Shown: in pieces, positions 48,941 through 61,858 of the stretch
How the letters are laid out: every line of letters starts with the position of its first letter
How positions within the stretch are numbered: position 1 is the first letter of the stretch
DNA from: Zonotrichia leucophrys gambelii
Taxonomy: Eukaryota; Chordata; Aves; Passeriformes; Passerellidae
Direction: 5' to 3'
Assembly (NCBI RefSeq): GCF_028769735.1
Contig: NC_088172.1
Location: 94,316,951 to 94,380,950, forward strand
DNA length: 64,000 bases
Notes under the pieces: model-generated
The model's input: only the letters and a program-made list of their open reading frames with translations
What the model was told of the DNA's origin: nothing
Database searches by the model: none
Position numbers and translations under genes: made by a program

Positions 48941-51900
48941 AAGTAGAGAGCTTTGGTCTGGTTACAAAATGTCTGGTGCTTGTTTCTGATGTTCCGCTAC
49001 TTCCCCAGAACACTGCAGTTTGCAGATGGGGGAAAAAATTATATACTGCAAAATCTCTGCTAGGATCCAGCCTGGTTAATTGTGCTGCAGATCTGCAAAG
49101 CCAATTGCTACCAAAAAGAAAAATCATCACACTCTGCAATTTACCTATTCACCTGCATGATATAACAGGGCAGAAAAGACACCAATGGAGTTGGATAAAC
49201 CAGCTTGTAGAAACCCTGCTATGTGTGCAGAAAGCCTCAGGGGCCAAGTGATGTTTTGTGCTCTTTTTGCATCCCTCCATGTACATGAGAGCTCAGGCCT
49301 CTTGCTGCGCTCTGTGGCCATTCTGGCTGTGCTTACCTGTAGAAAGGACAGAGAGACTTGTGCCAGTTTGGCTTTGAGGGAGTTGGAAGGAAGTGTCAGT
49401 GATTCACAAAGGTAAAAAAAAAAGAAAAGAAAAAGAGAAATGGCAGGCATGTAAAGCTATTGGATGTCTGTGGTAGGTCCCTTCAGAAGGGAAATGTATG
49501 GATGTAACAGAACTGAACAGGGATTTGAGTTTTTCTGGAAGGGAAACAGAGAAATTTGCTTTTAAATATGTCTCTGGTACAGAGCTGTAGCATTCCTCAC
49601 CCTCTGCTGCACTGTATATTTGATTTGCTTTCCAAAATCAAACAGCTTAAGGTTTGAGTCACCCTCCATTAAGCTGAACAAAATGAAAATGCCAACACTT
49701 TTGGAACATGTTGGCGTGGGCCTTAAATTGGAAAACAAACACAGCATCGAGCTGCCCTTCCCAATGTGAATGGAGAGAAAGAAACTATTTAGTGAAGTGT
49801 GGAATTTGGAGGACTGTGTCTTCTGCATTGCTCTCTGTGCTGGGGAAAAGCACTGGACAACAGAAAACTTCAGTCTGTTGAATGAGATTTGCTTCTCTAC
49901 TTGTTTCTGATGTTTCTGCTCTTGCCTGCTTCTTTTTTACCTTGTTTGCTACTCAAAAGCTGAATCACAGGAGGAGGTCTGATAGCTTAAAGCAGAATTA
50001 TCTGGGGCACCAGTGAGAACAGCTCATCCCCCAGTGTGGGGGTGTGGGTTTCAGCCTCTCACCATCTGAGCGCAGCTTTTCTGGTAGGAGATGGAAGGAA
50101 GGTGGGAGAAGGTTTGTCCTAAAGTGTTAGAGAGTGCAGCACAGAGCAGAGGGTATTTTGGCAGGTATACACCTGCAGGCTCACCATTAGCCATGATTGG
50201 ATTCCCTCCTCCTCCTCCTCACCACCTTTGCAGATGGCCACAGCAGAATGTGCAGGCAGTGGGAGCTCTGCCCATCCAAAGGCACCTGGGAGGATAAGGC
50301 TACAGGAAAATGATATTAAATTGTGAATATGGCCAGGAAAGCACCAGAGGCTACAGGTGAGCCCCGAGCTATGTGGGGGAAGAGTGAGTGGGATGTCAGC
50401 AGAGGCCTGCAGTGCTGGGTTTTCCAAGGGGCATGAGGTGGCTCACATAACCCTTAGGGCAAACCAGGCTCAGTTTCAGCAGGGCTGTGATTCCCAGCTT
50501 AATGGATTTAGGAGCCATGGTGATTGCCTCTGAAAGTAGCTCTCAGTTCTCTCCTGTTCCAACAAGAGTGCAGGCAGTGCCTGAGCTGCAGTGTGGTCAC
50601 ACTCAGTGCCCCTCTCTGAGTGACCCAGTGTGACCAGAGCCCCTCGAGGCTGTGACACGACCACGTTGTCTTTGAATGGTGGCATAAGGCAGGAGCTTCT
50701 GTCGGCCTCAAGGGGATATAATGGGACAAGGGAGCCCTCCATGGGCTCAGACAGACCTCTTCTCAGGTGAGGTGGGCAAGCAGCTTGTACATTTGTCTTT
50801 TTTCTTGTGTCCCACCTTTCTGTATGCAGCATAAAGAGGAAAAGTGGTGGAAAGTCACTGCAGCCTGATGGAGTCATGGACACGGGAGTAGATCTCTGCT
50901 CTGATTAATGACTTCTATCACTTAAAAAAGGGCATTTTAATGTTTTAACTACCCATTTCATAATGATCAGAGTTCTCAGGTTGGACCGCAGGGCTGATTA
51001 ATGCTCACCTCAGGTGTGCCAGAGGCTCACGTTTATTACACACGCTGCACAGCCATTAATCGACAGCGCAGCGCAGGCTGTCGTCCCCGATTGCTTAATT
51101 ACATTGTCTCCCCCTGCCCAGGGCTTATGTGTGTTGTGCAAAGCCATAAATACTCCAAGAGCCCCATTTCCACTGAAATCAATAGGAGTTTTGCCATTGT
51201 GCTGCCATGAGAACTGTGAAAGCAAAATAACGCAGATAACTGTGACTTTCGAGTGGGAAGAGGGGCAGCAAAGGACAGGTGAATTGTGAAAGATTGAACT
51301 TAGAGGTGGTCTGAAAAAATGACAGGATAAACTGGGAAGTGTTAAAGGAGCCATAAGAGTAGGAAAGATAGAAGGCAAAATGAAAATTGGTCAAGAAGTA
51401 AAAATAAATAAAAGGGATTTCAAGTGGATAAAGAATAAGAAGTGAATGAGGCAACAGGCATTCTGCAAAATGGAAAGGGTAATTTTGCAGCAGAAGCAGC
51501 AGAGGTTGAATAAATAAATGAATTATATGTCTCTTTTCACAGAGGAGAATGGGAAAATTCAATGTGTCAAAAGCAGGAAGGTTCCAAGGCAAGGGACATC
51601 CATGTGGAACAAGAGGTGAAGAGCAGGAGCGAGCCCAGCACTGAGACAAACACTGGGCACCATGATTCCTTTACTGGTTCTCCTGGGAATTTCCTCTGTG
51701 CTGCAGAGCTGGTCTGCTTGCCTCTCTGTACTTCATATAGGTGCTGCTCTTTTTGTCCAGTGTTTTGGTTGGAGGCAGGATCTGAGCATCTGTTCTGCTT
51801 CTGCAGCACTATAGTCACTGCTGACCACCAAGAAACTGCATCAGAATAACTGACTAACTTATTCAGTTTTGACTGAAAATTTAGACAAAAGAAAATAATT

Positions 51901-54900
51901 TAATTTTTGGCAGCCCTACCTTTTGCTTTTATCTTCTAGAATAATTTGCTATGACATATATTTGCCAGTGTTTGAGTCAGTCTAGCCCTGGATGTTTATC
52001 AGCTGTCCATCAGAGAAATCAGTTCAACTCTATAACAGCAAAAGAAAAGTCTGCTGAAAATTACTTTGATGGCTAAATTAGCATTTGATCAGTTTAAAAA
52101 CACAGAGGCTGGCAGGATTTGGAAATATATTGGTCATTTGACTTTTTCTTGTCATAAATATGTTTTAAGTGCAGCACAATAAAGAAGAATGCATCAGATC
52201 TTCATGGGTATAAAAATTTATTTTGAAGAGTCTGTAGACCTAAACTTAAAGGTGCATTATTTTGTATCAGTAAAGGGCTGCTCAATGTGGTCATAATTTT
52301 TGTCACCTAGTTAGAACCAGGAAGAAATGTGAAAATATGAGGGGATATCCTTAAGGAATTTACCTGAGAACAAAATGCTGTTATAGCTGTAGAATTCAAA
52401 TAGTCATATATGGATTAAAGAAATAAAAATATCCTTAAGGATTATAAGTTAGTATAGAAAGTTCCAAAAATTAGTTTGACAATCATAGTAGCTGAGTAAA
52501 TCTGATTCCATATAAATCAAAGGTCAATAACTAGGCAGGCAACCCTGGAAAGGTTTCAAGAGAATAAAGGAACATTTGTTGGGAGGGAATGAAAAGATGC
52601 TTGAAAAGAAAGGCAAGAACAACAACAAAAAAGAAACAAAAAAGGAAAAAATCCAAGATTTACAGGCTGTTGCTTGTAGCTGGAGCAAAACCACAGTGCA
52701 AGGGTGATAATGGAAGGTGAGCCCAGGAACTGCTCAGCTTTGGAGCCTTGGTGCCAGGATATTTTAGGACCACATTGCTCTCTCTTTTCAACCAGTGTTA
52801 AAGTAATGTGAGAAGCGTGATGTGCAAGCCAGCCCTGGACAGGGGCAGTTCTGGCTCCTGCCAGGGAAGGAACACGGGCGAGGGCAATGAGCTGGGAGCT
52901 GCAGCTCCCGCTGGACAGGTGGGACTGAGCCCTGGAGGGTCTGGGCTGGTTGCAGGGATGGGGACACTCCTGGGCAGAGACATCAGCTCCAGAGATGGCA
53001 CAGAGCTCGATGTGAGGTAAAAGCATGAAGTGAGCTGGTACAACCACATCCCTGCAGCCTGGAGAGACAAATTCAGGTGGACATTGCATCCCTGGGACAC
53101 TGATAAGGCTGTTATCATTTTTCTCCACTTGAGTTTTTCTTTCAGTGTGGATGAAGAAGTATTAAACCAAACCATGCTATTTATCTGTTTAAAAAAGCTG
53201 TTTTGACAAAGACCTGCTTACAGCACTGAGGATACATTTTCTTTTTCCTTTCCAATAATAAATCTTTCATAAAATTAAGGCATTGGCATTACATCTCTGT
53301 TAGGGTAATTTACTCCCCACAGTAATTTTGACTTAGTTTGTTCTACATGGAGTGATATTTTAATCATCCTTTCAGTGCTTATTGATGAGGGTTTTCTGCA
53401 AAAGATGAGAAGATTAGTTTAAAATTATCCCTTGTGAATTTAAAACAATAACAAGGAAGTGAACACAGTCTAAAACAAATTAAGAAATGTAATAGGCTTA
53501 ATAAAAGGCCGATATTTCATTCAACATACAAAAAATGACTGCAAGACTTGCTGTGATGGGGCTGCACATACTCTTATCAAACTATATTCTTTTGTTTCTT
53601 TTGAACTGAACAGGCACAAATCTCCCTCTCTCTAAAGGTGAGTGATGAATGAAATAAATGGCTTATATTTTGTCCAATATTAAAAAAGTATTACCTTGAC
53701 TCAGGTATCATATAAAACCTGTGCCTCATTCCTATACCTATCACCTGGGAATAATTTGCATTTCCTCACCCAGCAGGAGGACCCTGGTTTCAAAGTCTTG
53801 TCCTCATCAACTCTTGGCTCTTCCTCAGTGTGTGAGGGGTTACATTTCTTCAAAGATTAATTAACTGCCAGGTCAGAGGGAGTGGAATATCTTCCTTGAA
53901 CACCAGGATCCCTGCAATGCTGCAAGGATACTGAAGGGCATCCTTAAAGGCTGAAATTACAGCTTCAAACGACGATTTATCTTTTTTCTTTAACTTAATG
54001 TGACACAGCCTCCACAATCTCCACAGTCTCCAGCACTGATGTTAAGTGGCAATCAGCCAGATAAAAGAAGTCATGGTGCAAAGTCCTTGGATGGCTGAAC
54101 TGTCTCAGAGGTTTGAGACCTTAGTGAGTCTCTGCACAGGGAGAAGTCTAGTAATCACAAGCTAAAAAAGAATATCACAGGGCAGTTTTTGCCAGTATTT
54201 CCCAGACACTCAAGAAAAGGTGGATTAAAAAAATACTTCAGCTTTTTCCAAGGTGGGAACTGAATAGTTGTATGGAACTGGTTCTTCAAGAGCATTGGTG
54301 GCAGAGGAAGCTGATGTATGAGTGCCTGCTCTGAGGAGCAGCAGAGAGTCATTCATGGTGGCCAGATTCCTTCTTGCACTGTGTCTCTAAATGTCTGGAT
54401 GGGGATGGAGGTTTTGTGTGGGCTTTTTCTCCCCTTTCTGTCATAAACTGTGGCTGCATCTTGCAGTGTCTTGCTAAAGCACAGCTGTCCATGTCTGTGC
54501 ATGCACCTGTACCTATATAAATGTACACAAACTTGGCATAAACTCTTCTGGGTCTCCTGGGCTCACTCCTGCTTCGCCAAGTCACAAACCCTGTCACTTT
54601 GGCTCACTGTGTGATTTGTGAGTTTTGCTGAATTCTTCAGAACTGCTTGGGATTTAAGGCCCTATTTGAGCGTGAAATGTGATTAGCTACAGTGAAGTGA
54701 CTTTTTATCTGGCTGATGCACCTTTCTTTCAATTTAGTTGATGAATGTGCAGTGTTAGGCTGGTCACAGGTGTTTCACTTGTGATCCTAGGGAAGCAGCT
54801 GGTGGGACTTTTGATGCTGATGTGAAATGACTGGCTCTTTCTGCTGGCTGCTGACCATGTGGTTGCTGTTGTGTGCTGAGCTAGGATGTGGAGAGGCATG

Positions 54901-57900
54901 GTCTTTGGACAGCATGAATGGTGAGAGGTGTCACTCCTCACATTCCTCACGCCACTTTAATTTTGGCTGGGGAAGGATGCTCATCAGTGGAGGAGTTGCA
55001 CCCCGTTCAATCTGCAGGAGAAAATATTTTGCTGTGCCCTTTGCATCTGAGTTAAGTAATGAAGCCTTGCACTGGTTTAATTATACCTATTTACTTCGTG
55101 TGGGCCCTGCAAGGCTTAATTAAACGTTTATGTATTTGCTTTGAGAGGCTCCTATGGAAAGCAATGGAAAATTGCTACATGTTAATCCTTCCTTGATTCA
55201 CATTATGGTGCCCTGGTGTGCTGACTTTAATCATTTGGGGGTCCATTTCACTGGATTGAAAGAAAGTACTGGTGCTTGTCAGATGGTTAAACAGCACCCA
55301 AGTGTAATGTCCAGCAACCTGGACCTCTGTGGGCTGCAAAATACAAAATTGTGTTAGCCAAAGCTTTCCCTCCATCCGCTTCTCCAGAGTAATGGATAGC
55401 CAGGAATTATTTACCAGATATTCTGTGTGCTACTTCAATTTAATTATGTCTTTGACTGGAACAGAAGGCGTATAAAGCGTGCCTGTGTACTTCTGTGGAA
55501 GGATTAAACAGGAGGAATGGGTTCTGCCTGATTTGCAGAGCCTGTCGGGGACGGACCTCGGCGTACATATGTTGACGGCAATAAGATGATCGTTATCCAG
55601 CCCTTGCCTCCTCTGTAGGTAGAGAGGTAGGGATGCCCCCAGGGTTTAATTCCCAAACTTTCATTTCCTTCCTCTATTTTCAGCTGCTATTAACTTTAAA
55701 AGCTTTTTTTCTTTGCACAAGGAAGGATTATGCACAGCGCAGACACCTTATCACTCAGCTGGGTTCGCCGATTGGCTGAAACTCAAAAGTCTTTACTAGT
55801 TAGGCTAAAACATTAAAAATGTCTTTTGATAAATGATCTGAAGGGAAAATCAAGCAGATGGCTTTTAGGCCTGTCTCACGATGCAACTTTGCAGGGAAAT
55901 AATAGTTTCAGTAATGGGTTATAGAGCTTTATTTAAATCACTAAACTATTTAGTGGAGAGGGGTGAATCATTTAGGCTTTTTTGGGGGTGGTTTTTTTCT
56001 TCCCTTCTGTTTTTTCAGATTTCTCTCCTTGAAATGAACTGAAGCACACTTTGAAGTGCCGTGAAGTTATTCTTTCTTCACTTTTTGTAATTGGTCCATC
56101 GGTTTTCTGCTGCTGTCTCAGATTTTTTATGGGTGATATCCCCTGACTTTCCACAGCCTGCTTCCTGATGGATTCATTTACTGTGTGTGTTGCAGGGGCA
56201 GGATTTATGTGCCTCAACCTGCTGCCTGCAGCTAGAGATCTCCTCTATTATACTGGGTTTATAGGGTGAATTACAGCTTCTGGGAGGCTTTGTGGAAAAT
56301 TGTAGGAAAGTTCTAACCAGCTTGTTTGGCCTCCAGAGGGATTAGGCAGATGCAGCTGGGACGGGCAGGTCTGCTGTGTGTGTGTGCTGGGAGGGCAGGG
56401 CTCCCTTCTGCAGAGCCCCAAGGTGCCCAGCACTGGTCTGCAGGCATGAATACCAACCCCATGGTTTAGGTGTGTGGGCAGGGGTGCAGCTGTGGTGTGG
56501 CTGGGAATTTGGGGTTGTTGTGTGAGACACAAGGGCCAAGCTTTTGGAGGGGCAGGAGCTGCTTTATGCAGTGCAGAGGGAGAGACGTTGTAGAGGAGCT
56601 GTATTTTTACATGTATTTTATCACCCAGTCTCTAAGGAGCAAAGCCCTTTAACCTGTTTCCCACTGAGCATTCCAGAAATCAAACGTCAAAGATCCTTAG
56701 CTGCTTTTGAACTTCTGAGCCAAAAAAATTTGCTGCACTTGTACAGAAAGGCATCATCCTCCTAGGGATAGCACTTTCCTCTTTGAAACATCCCCTCAGT
56801 CCAGCACTCCTCATTAGACGTTGGTGAAATCTTTGGAATAAATACTGGATGTAATTGTCCAGATGCTCTTATTTCTGCTTTTAGCAGAAAATAATGACAC
56901 ATTTAATATTGTTCCCCCTTTTTTTTAAGTAAAAAAGCAAAGATATGTTTATTCCAGGATGGTGCTGCTTCAGTGTGAGCTGGAGGACAGATAATAGCTA
57001 TGCTCCATGCTCCAGCACACTAAATGCTTGAGATGATGTCTTTGTTACTGCCTTTTCATAGATCAATGCAACACCCTGTTGAGAACTCAATGCAGAAACA
57101 TGAAAATGGCTTACTCTAGGTAAGAGAGCTGGAGGCCTGGGGTGTTTCAAAGAGTCTGAAATCAGAAAGACTAAAAACAGGCCCCAAGCTACCAGCAGTT
57201 TGTTGTCTTGGGGGCATTGGTTTTTCGGCACAGCTTCTTCTGGGAGCTGGTCCTGCATCTGCTGGAGCACAGTGCCTCTCCCTGGCTGCCTCAGCAGAGC
57301 CAGAGGAGTCTGTGCTAAATTAAATGTGGAGGAGAAACAACATGAAACCTGAAGGAATGTTGTGTAGGGGCTGTGTAGGGAAGGAATGTGTAGTAGGGGG
57401 TCAATCAAAGCTGTCATAGTTGTCCAAATTGTGCTGGCAGAAAGAGTAAAGATAAGAGGATTTTGTTAAGTCTTGTAATATTACAGTGTAGAATAAAATT
57501 TAAGTTGCCTCTCACCTCCACTGTGCCAGGAACTGAGAGAAAAATACTCCAGAAAAAGAAGTCCAGGTGAAACAGTGAACATGACCTCCTATGCTAAAAC
57601 ATGGTCTAAACACGACTGTTAGTCATTATCATCCTCAATAAAAAGAGTTTTCTCCTGAGAGATGGGAGCTTAAAATAGAAGGTCTTAATCTCTAAATGGG
57701 ATCCCTCTGGGCAGACCTTTTCTGTCAGCCTGAACCCCTTTGATTTCAATAGCCCTTTGTGGTCCTGGACACATCAGTCTGGCCAGAGGTTTAGATCCCT
57801 ACTACACACTGGTATAGTAGCTTTTCATACATTTTGATTAAAAACCCTGAAACTCTTAACCTCAAATGATATGGGTTCTTTATTTTGTTGGGTTTTTTCC

Positions 57901-59161
57901 CCCCCAAGTTCACTCCTTTGTGTAGTCCTTGGTCGCAGTCTTTCTGGTCTTTCTCAGGTGATTGCAGGCACTGACATTTTATTTTTGGATCATGTAACGG
58001 AGATAAATACAACAGGGTGGTAAATTAAACTTCACAGGTAATTTCAGACTGGAGACTCCAGTCAGCACCTCTTCTTTTGAGGGTATAGCTCCTCTTGACC
58101 CATGAGGGCATCTCATTTTGTGTCTATAGAGAATGGCAGCTTGGCCAGGCATAGAGCATCCCACAACACTTAGCACCTGGAAATACCCCGTGCAAGGGAG
58201 GGTTGGTTCTGTAGCACAATCACACATTTTGCCATCCAAGACTGATAGAAAGTCCTTGGGAATGATAACTTTGGTGAGCAGCAAACTTTGGAGATAAATG
58301 GTACATTGACTTTGCCATTTGCATTTACCGTGCAGCTTGAGATGGCTTTTAATTATTCAGAAGAGGCAGAATGTTAGTCACATCTATCTTTGTTCCTCCC
58401 CCTAAAGCAAACCCACTCTGTAAATTTTCCTGTGACCACTATACCAATATTTCCCTGTTACAGCTCCTTTGACTTTCACCTAGTTTTTCCCCCTTTCCTT
58501 TGAATTTTTTTGTTAGATGTTTGAGATGCAACAGAATTCAGCTACATAGAATTTTTTTCTTATCAGCTAACTCAGAGCAGATTGATCAAGTCTATTCATG
58601 CAGGGAACAAGGAGAGGAACAGAAACACTCACCAGTGCTACAGGCACATATCTAGAAAAACAATGTCACAGTGAAACAGCCTCATCAACATGAACTTTGA
58701 AAAAATTCCATCATATTTATTCATGTTGGGAAGAAATGGGTACTCAGTGTCAGCCCTGCAAGGGGGATGGCAGAGAAATTCCTCAGCCTGTTTAGAGACC
58801 ATCTCTGTATCTCTTCCCTTTGGCACCCACTGCTGCCATCAGCATGGGCCCCTTCTTTCTCCTTTTCTTTGTAAGATAAGACATGTCATTTATTGCAATA
58901 TTTGCCAATTTTTTGGATAATACACTGTGAGAAATATGCAAAGCAGAAGGGAACTGAGTGTTCTTGATGTCGGGTTACAAATGTTTTTGGCCAGTCCATT
59001 TAAGCACAAAATGGCATTTGTTTGAGGAGCTTTGAAGGAAATAATGGAAACCATACAACCCTAAGAGAAAATTCAGATTTTAATTGCTCAGGAGTGAGGT
59101 ATTTAATCTTGCACATGCTTTTCAAATACTTATTTCATGTCTGTGAGAAGTCCTCCTCCCA
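48941..59161. other. Intergenic DNA without recognised genes; possible regulatory islands
   Basis: No coding exon or repeat family is recognised. Two short CpG-retaining segments (51020-51260 and 55465-55790) and a TAAT-rich segment (54960-55140) stand out against the CpG-poor background and are described as findings. Long frames at 51179-51649 and 52556-53128 (minus) follow composition bias and show no domain. Confidence 0.55.
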
Positions 59162-59250
59162 CCAAAAAAACCAACCAACCAAAAAGCAAAACAAAACCAG
59201 AACAAATAAAAAAGCAAAAAAATATAAAAAGATAAGAAAGCAAAAAAATA
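59162..59250. repeat. A-rich low-complexity tract
   Basis: An A-rich stretch with CCAACC and AAAGCAAAA interruptions on the plus strand; no tail-bearing retroelement body is recognisable next to it. Confidence 0.7.
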
Positions 59251-60018
59251 TTCTTATCAGGAGTTTTAAACACTGCAAACCATGTGGTGGTGCTAAAGTT
59301 ACAAAAGAAGAATCCTCGAGACACACTCTGACAAAATGTGCAGAATGTGGCCAGATGAGATATGACAACAAGTACAAATTATAGCAGTGGCAAACCAGTA
59401 AACATGGAAATCTGAGTAAATCAGTCATTTCAAATCTATTTGCCAAACTGTGTTTATCCTCTGCAAAACCTCACCATCTCCACAGGAAGCACTTCAGAAC
59501 AATCTCTGCAGGGCATTTGCTGGGTGGAGCAAGGATCAGGATGCTCCACAGCAGCCTTTTTGCAGACATTACAGCTGATCTTTCAGCCTAATTGAAATGA
59601 ACAGGGATGATAACTGCATCTTTTTTTTCAATTTGAGTACCCACTTCCCACTTTGAAATTGCTACACAAGAAGACATTGAATACTAGGGATAGACAGATT
59701 AAATGTTTATGGTTTAAAAGTAAAAAGCTGTATTATTTTGTTTGTTTGTTTATTCCTCATCCTAAGCTACATGGATATCTCAATATTTTGCAACAAAAAG
59801 AGTATTTTCAACAGATGTCATGTTGTTTTTTTCCCCTGTGACTTCATCAGTACAGTCCCATCAATTTCAATGGAGTCCCTCTTGCATGTGACAGCACAGG
59901 ATTTGTCCTGCAATCTTTTGCTGCTTATTCTTTCCGTCCCACATTTCTCAAATTGAGAAAGGGCTTTGTTGAGAGGTTAGCCCTATGAAAAACCAAGAAT
60001 AGAATTTGTAAGTTTTCT

Positions 60019-60390
60019 TTCTCTCTCTCTCTCTTCCTTCCTTCCTTCCTTCCTTCCTTCCTTCCTTCCTTCCTTCCTTCCTTCCTTCCTTCCTTCCTTC
60101 CTTCCTTCCTTCCTTCCTTCCTTCCTTCCTTCCTTCCTTCCTTCCTTCCTTCCTTCCTCTTTTCCTTCCCCTTTTCTTTTCCTTCCCCTTTTCTTTTCCT
60201 TCCCCTTTTCTTTTCCTTCCCCTTTTCCTTCCCCTTTTCCTTCCTTCCCCTTTTCTTTTCCTTCCTTTCATCTTTCCTTTTCCTTATCTTTCTTTTTTTT
60301 CTCTCTTTTTTCCTCCTTTCCACATTTCTTCCCTTCCTCTCCTTCCTTCTCTTGCTCTCTTTCTTTTCTGCTTTCCTTCCTGCTTTCTTC
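60019..60390. repeat. Polypyrimidine tract with (TTCC)n microsatellite
   Basis: A (CT)n start (60020-60034) leads into about 31 perfect TTCC units (60034-60157). A variant array follows in which CCTTCCCCTTTTCTTTT (17 bp) recurs at 60166-60260, then mixed C/T sequence to about 60390. Nearly every base in about 370 bp is C or T, so the complementary strand is pure purine. The Lys/Arg/Glu-rich minus-strand frames here are artefacts of the repeat. Confidence 0.97.
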
Positions 60391-61029
60391 CTGATCAGCT
60401 TTAATCCCCTAAGTGTAGCCCTGGATTTGTGAGCTGGTTACAGAGATTCTCAGTGATGAGAGCTGAAATGAGCCAGATAGCCTCTTAAAACATATTCTGT
60501 GACTAGGGCAGAATAATTGCATTCAAAATCCACATTTAACATTCACTCACAGGCTTACAGTGAGGCACACTGTATGTGCCATGCCCTAATTTGTACCACT
60601 CTGGGAACATTTCCCTTGTCTCAACACTTCACTTTGGGTTTTGTAGACAGGAGTTGAGGATCTGAGCACAGACCTGTTTCTGCCTCAGACTCCTGTGTAA
60701 CCTTTGGCCAATTACCAAATCTCTGTGTATCAGTTTTTCCTTCTGTAAAATGGTGACTACAAAACCTGTCACAAAGGTACCCGGGGCTGAGCAGATTTAG
60801 ACGTGGATGGAATGTATCTTGGTGTTCACATGCTATCCATTTTTCATTTCCTTTTTTTCTGTCCTCCTTCCCTCTGGCTATGGACTTTTCCTACCAGATG
60901 GCCTAAAAATGTTTGTAGTGTTGAAGATATAGCGGGGCCACATTGGTTTGGATTGTATTCTTTCCTTATGATTTACACATTCTGAGTTACTCACCTACTT
61001 CTAATGAATATTGACCTGTATTTTTTCAC
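60391..61029. other. Intergenic, nothing recognised
   Basis: About 640 bp of unremarkable sequence between the pyrimidine tract and a CR1 copy. Confidence 0.7.
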
Positions 61030-61858
61030 AGTCACTTGTGAGTGCACCCTCAGGAATGTGCTGATGACACCAGGCTGAGTGGTGTGGTTGGGATGTGAAG
61101 GATGGGGTGCCATGCAGAGGGACTGGACAAGTCTGAGAAGTGGGTCAGTGGGAGTCTAGTGAGGTTCAGAGGCAAAATGCTGGGTCAGGGCAAACCCTGG
61201 CACCAGCACAGGCTGGGGATGAGTGGATTGGGAGCAGCCCTGCCAAGATGGACTGGGGGGTGATGGTAGATGAAAACCTGGACATGAGCTGGCCACATGT
61301 GCTGTGCTCACTGCCCAGAATAACCACTGCAATCTGTGCTGCAGGGTGAGGGAGGGGATTTGGCTCCTCTGCCCCGTCCTGGTGAGACCTCACCTGCAGT
61401 GCTGCATCAGCTCTGGGGTCACCAACATACACAGGACATGGACCTGTAGGGTGAATCCAGGGGAGGAGCACCTCTCGTGTGAGGAAAGGCTGAGACAATT
61501 GGGACTGTTTAGCCTGGAGGAGAGAAAGCTCCAGGGAGACCTTATTGCAGCTTGTTAGTGCTTAAAAGGGACTTATGAGAAAGATGAGGGGAAACATTTT
61601 AGTAGGGCCTGCTGTGATAGGACAAGGAGATGGTTTTAAACTAAAAGAGAATCTATTCAGACAGGATATAAGGGGGAAATTTTGATGATGAAGTTGCTGA
61701 TCCACTGGACCAGGGGTGGCAGATGCCCCACACCTGGGAATATTCAGGGTTGGACCAGGCTCTGAGCAACCTGGTCTAGTTGAAGATGTCTCTGTTCATC
61801 GTAGGGGGCTGGACTTTAAAGGTCCCTTCCAACCCAAACAATTCTGTGCTCTGCCATG
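61030..61858 (+). mobile_element. CR1 LINE 3' copy, sense on plus strand
   Basis: It begins just before the RT active-site box: GTGCTGATGACACCAGGCTG encodes the A-D-D-T-R-L part of the catalytic FADD region. It runs through the ORF2 C-terminus (GAGGAAAGGCTGAGACAATT, CTGTTTAGCCTGGAGGAG, CAGGGAGACCTTATTGCAGC) to a 3' end at GGTCCCTTCCAACCCAAACA then ATTCTGTG. It is 5'-truncated, with stops and frameshifts, about 830 bp long, and opposite in orientation to LHCGR. Confidence 0.92.

Noticed and set aside
51179..51649. 156-codon hydrophobic minus-strand frame that looks membrane-like
   Set aside because: The plus strand is purine-rich (AAG/GAA), which makes Phe/Leu/Ser-rich antisense frames by composition alone.
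52556..53128. 190-codon minus-strand frame
   Set aside because: The C-terminal end is a run of Phe/Leu/Cys from an A-rich repeat on the plus strand; no recognisable family.
59925..60323. Highly basic Lys/Arg/Glu frames
   Set aside because: They are translations of the polypurine strand of the TTCC microsatellite.
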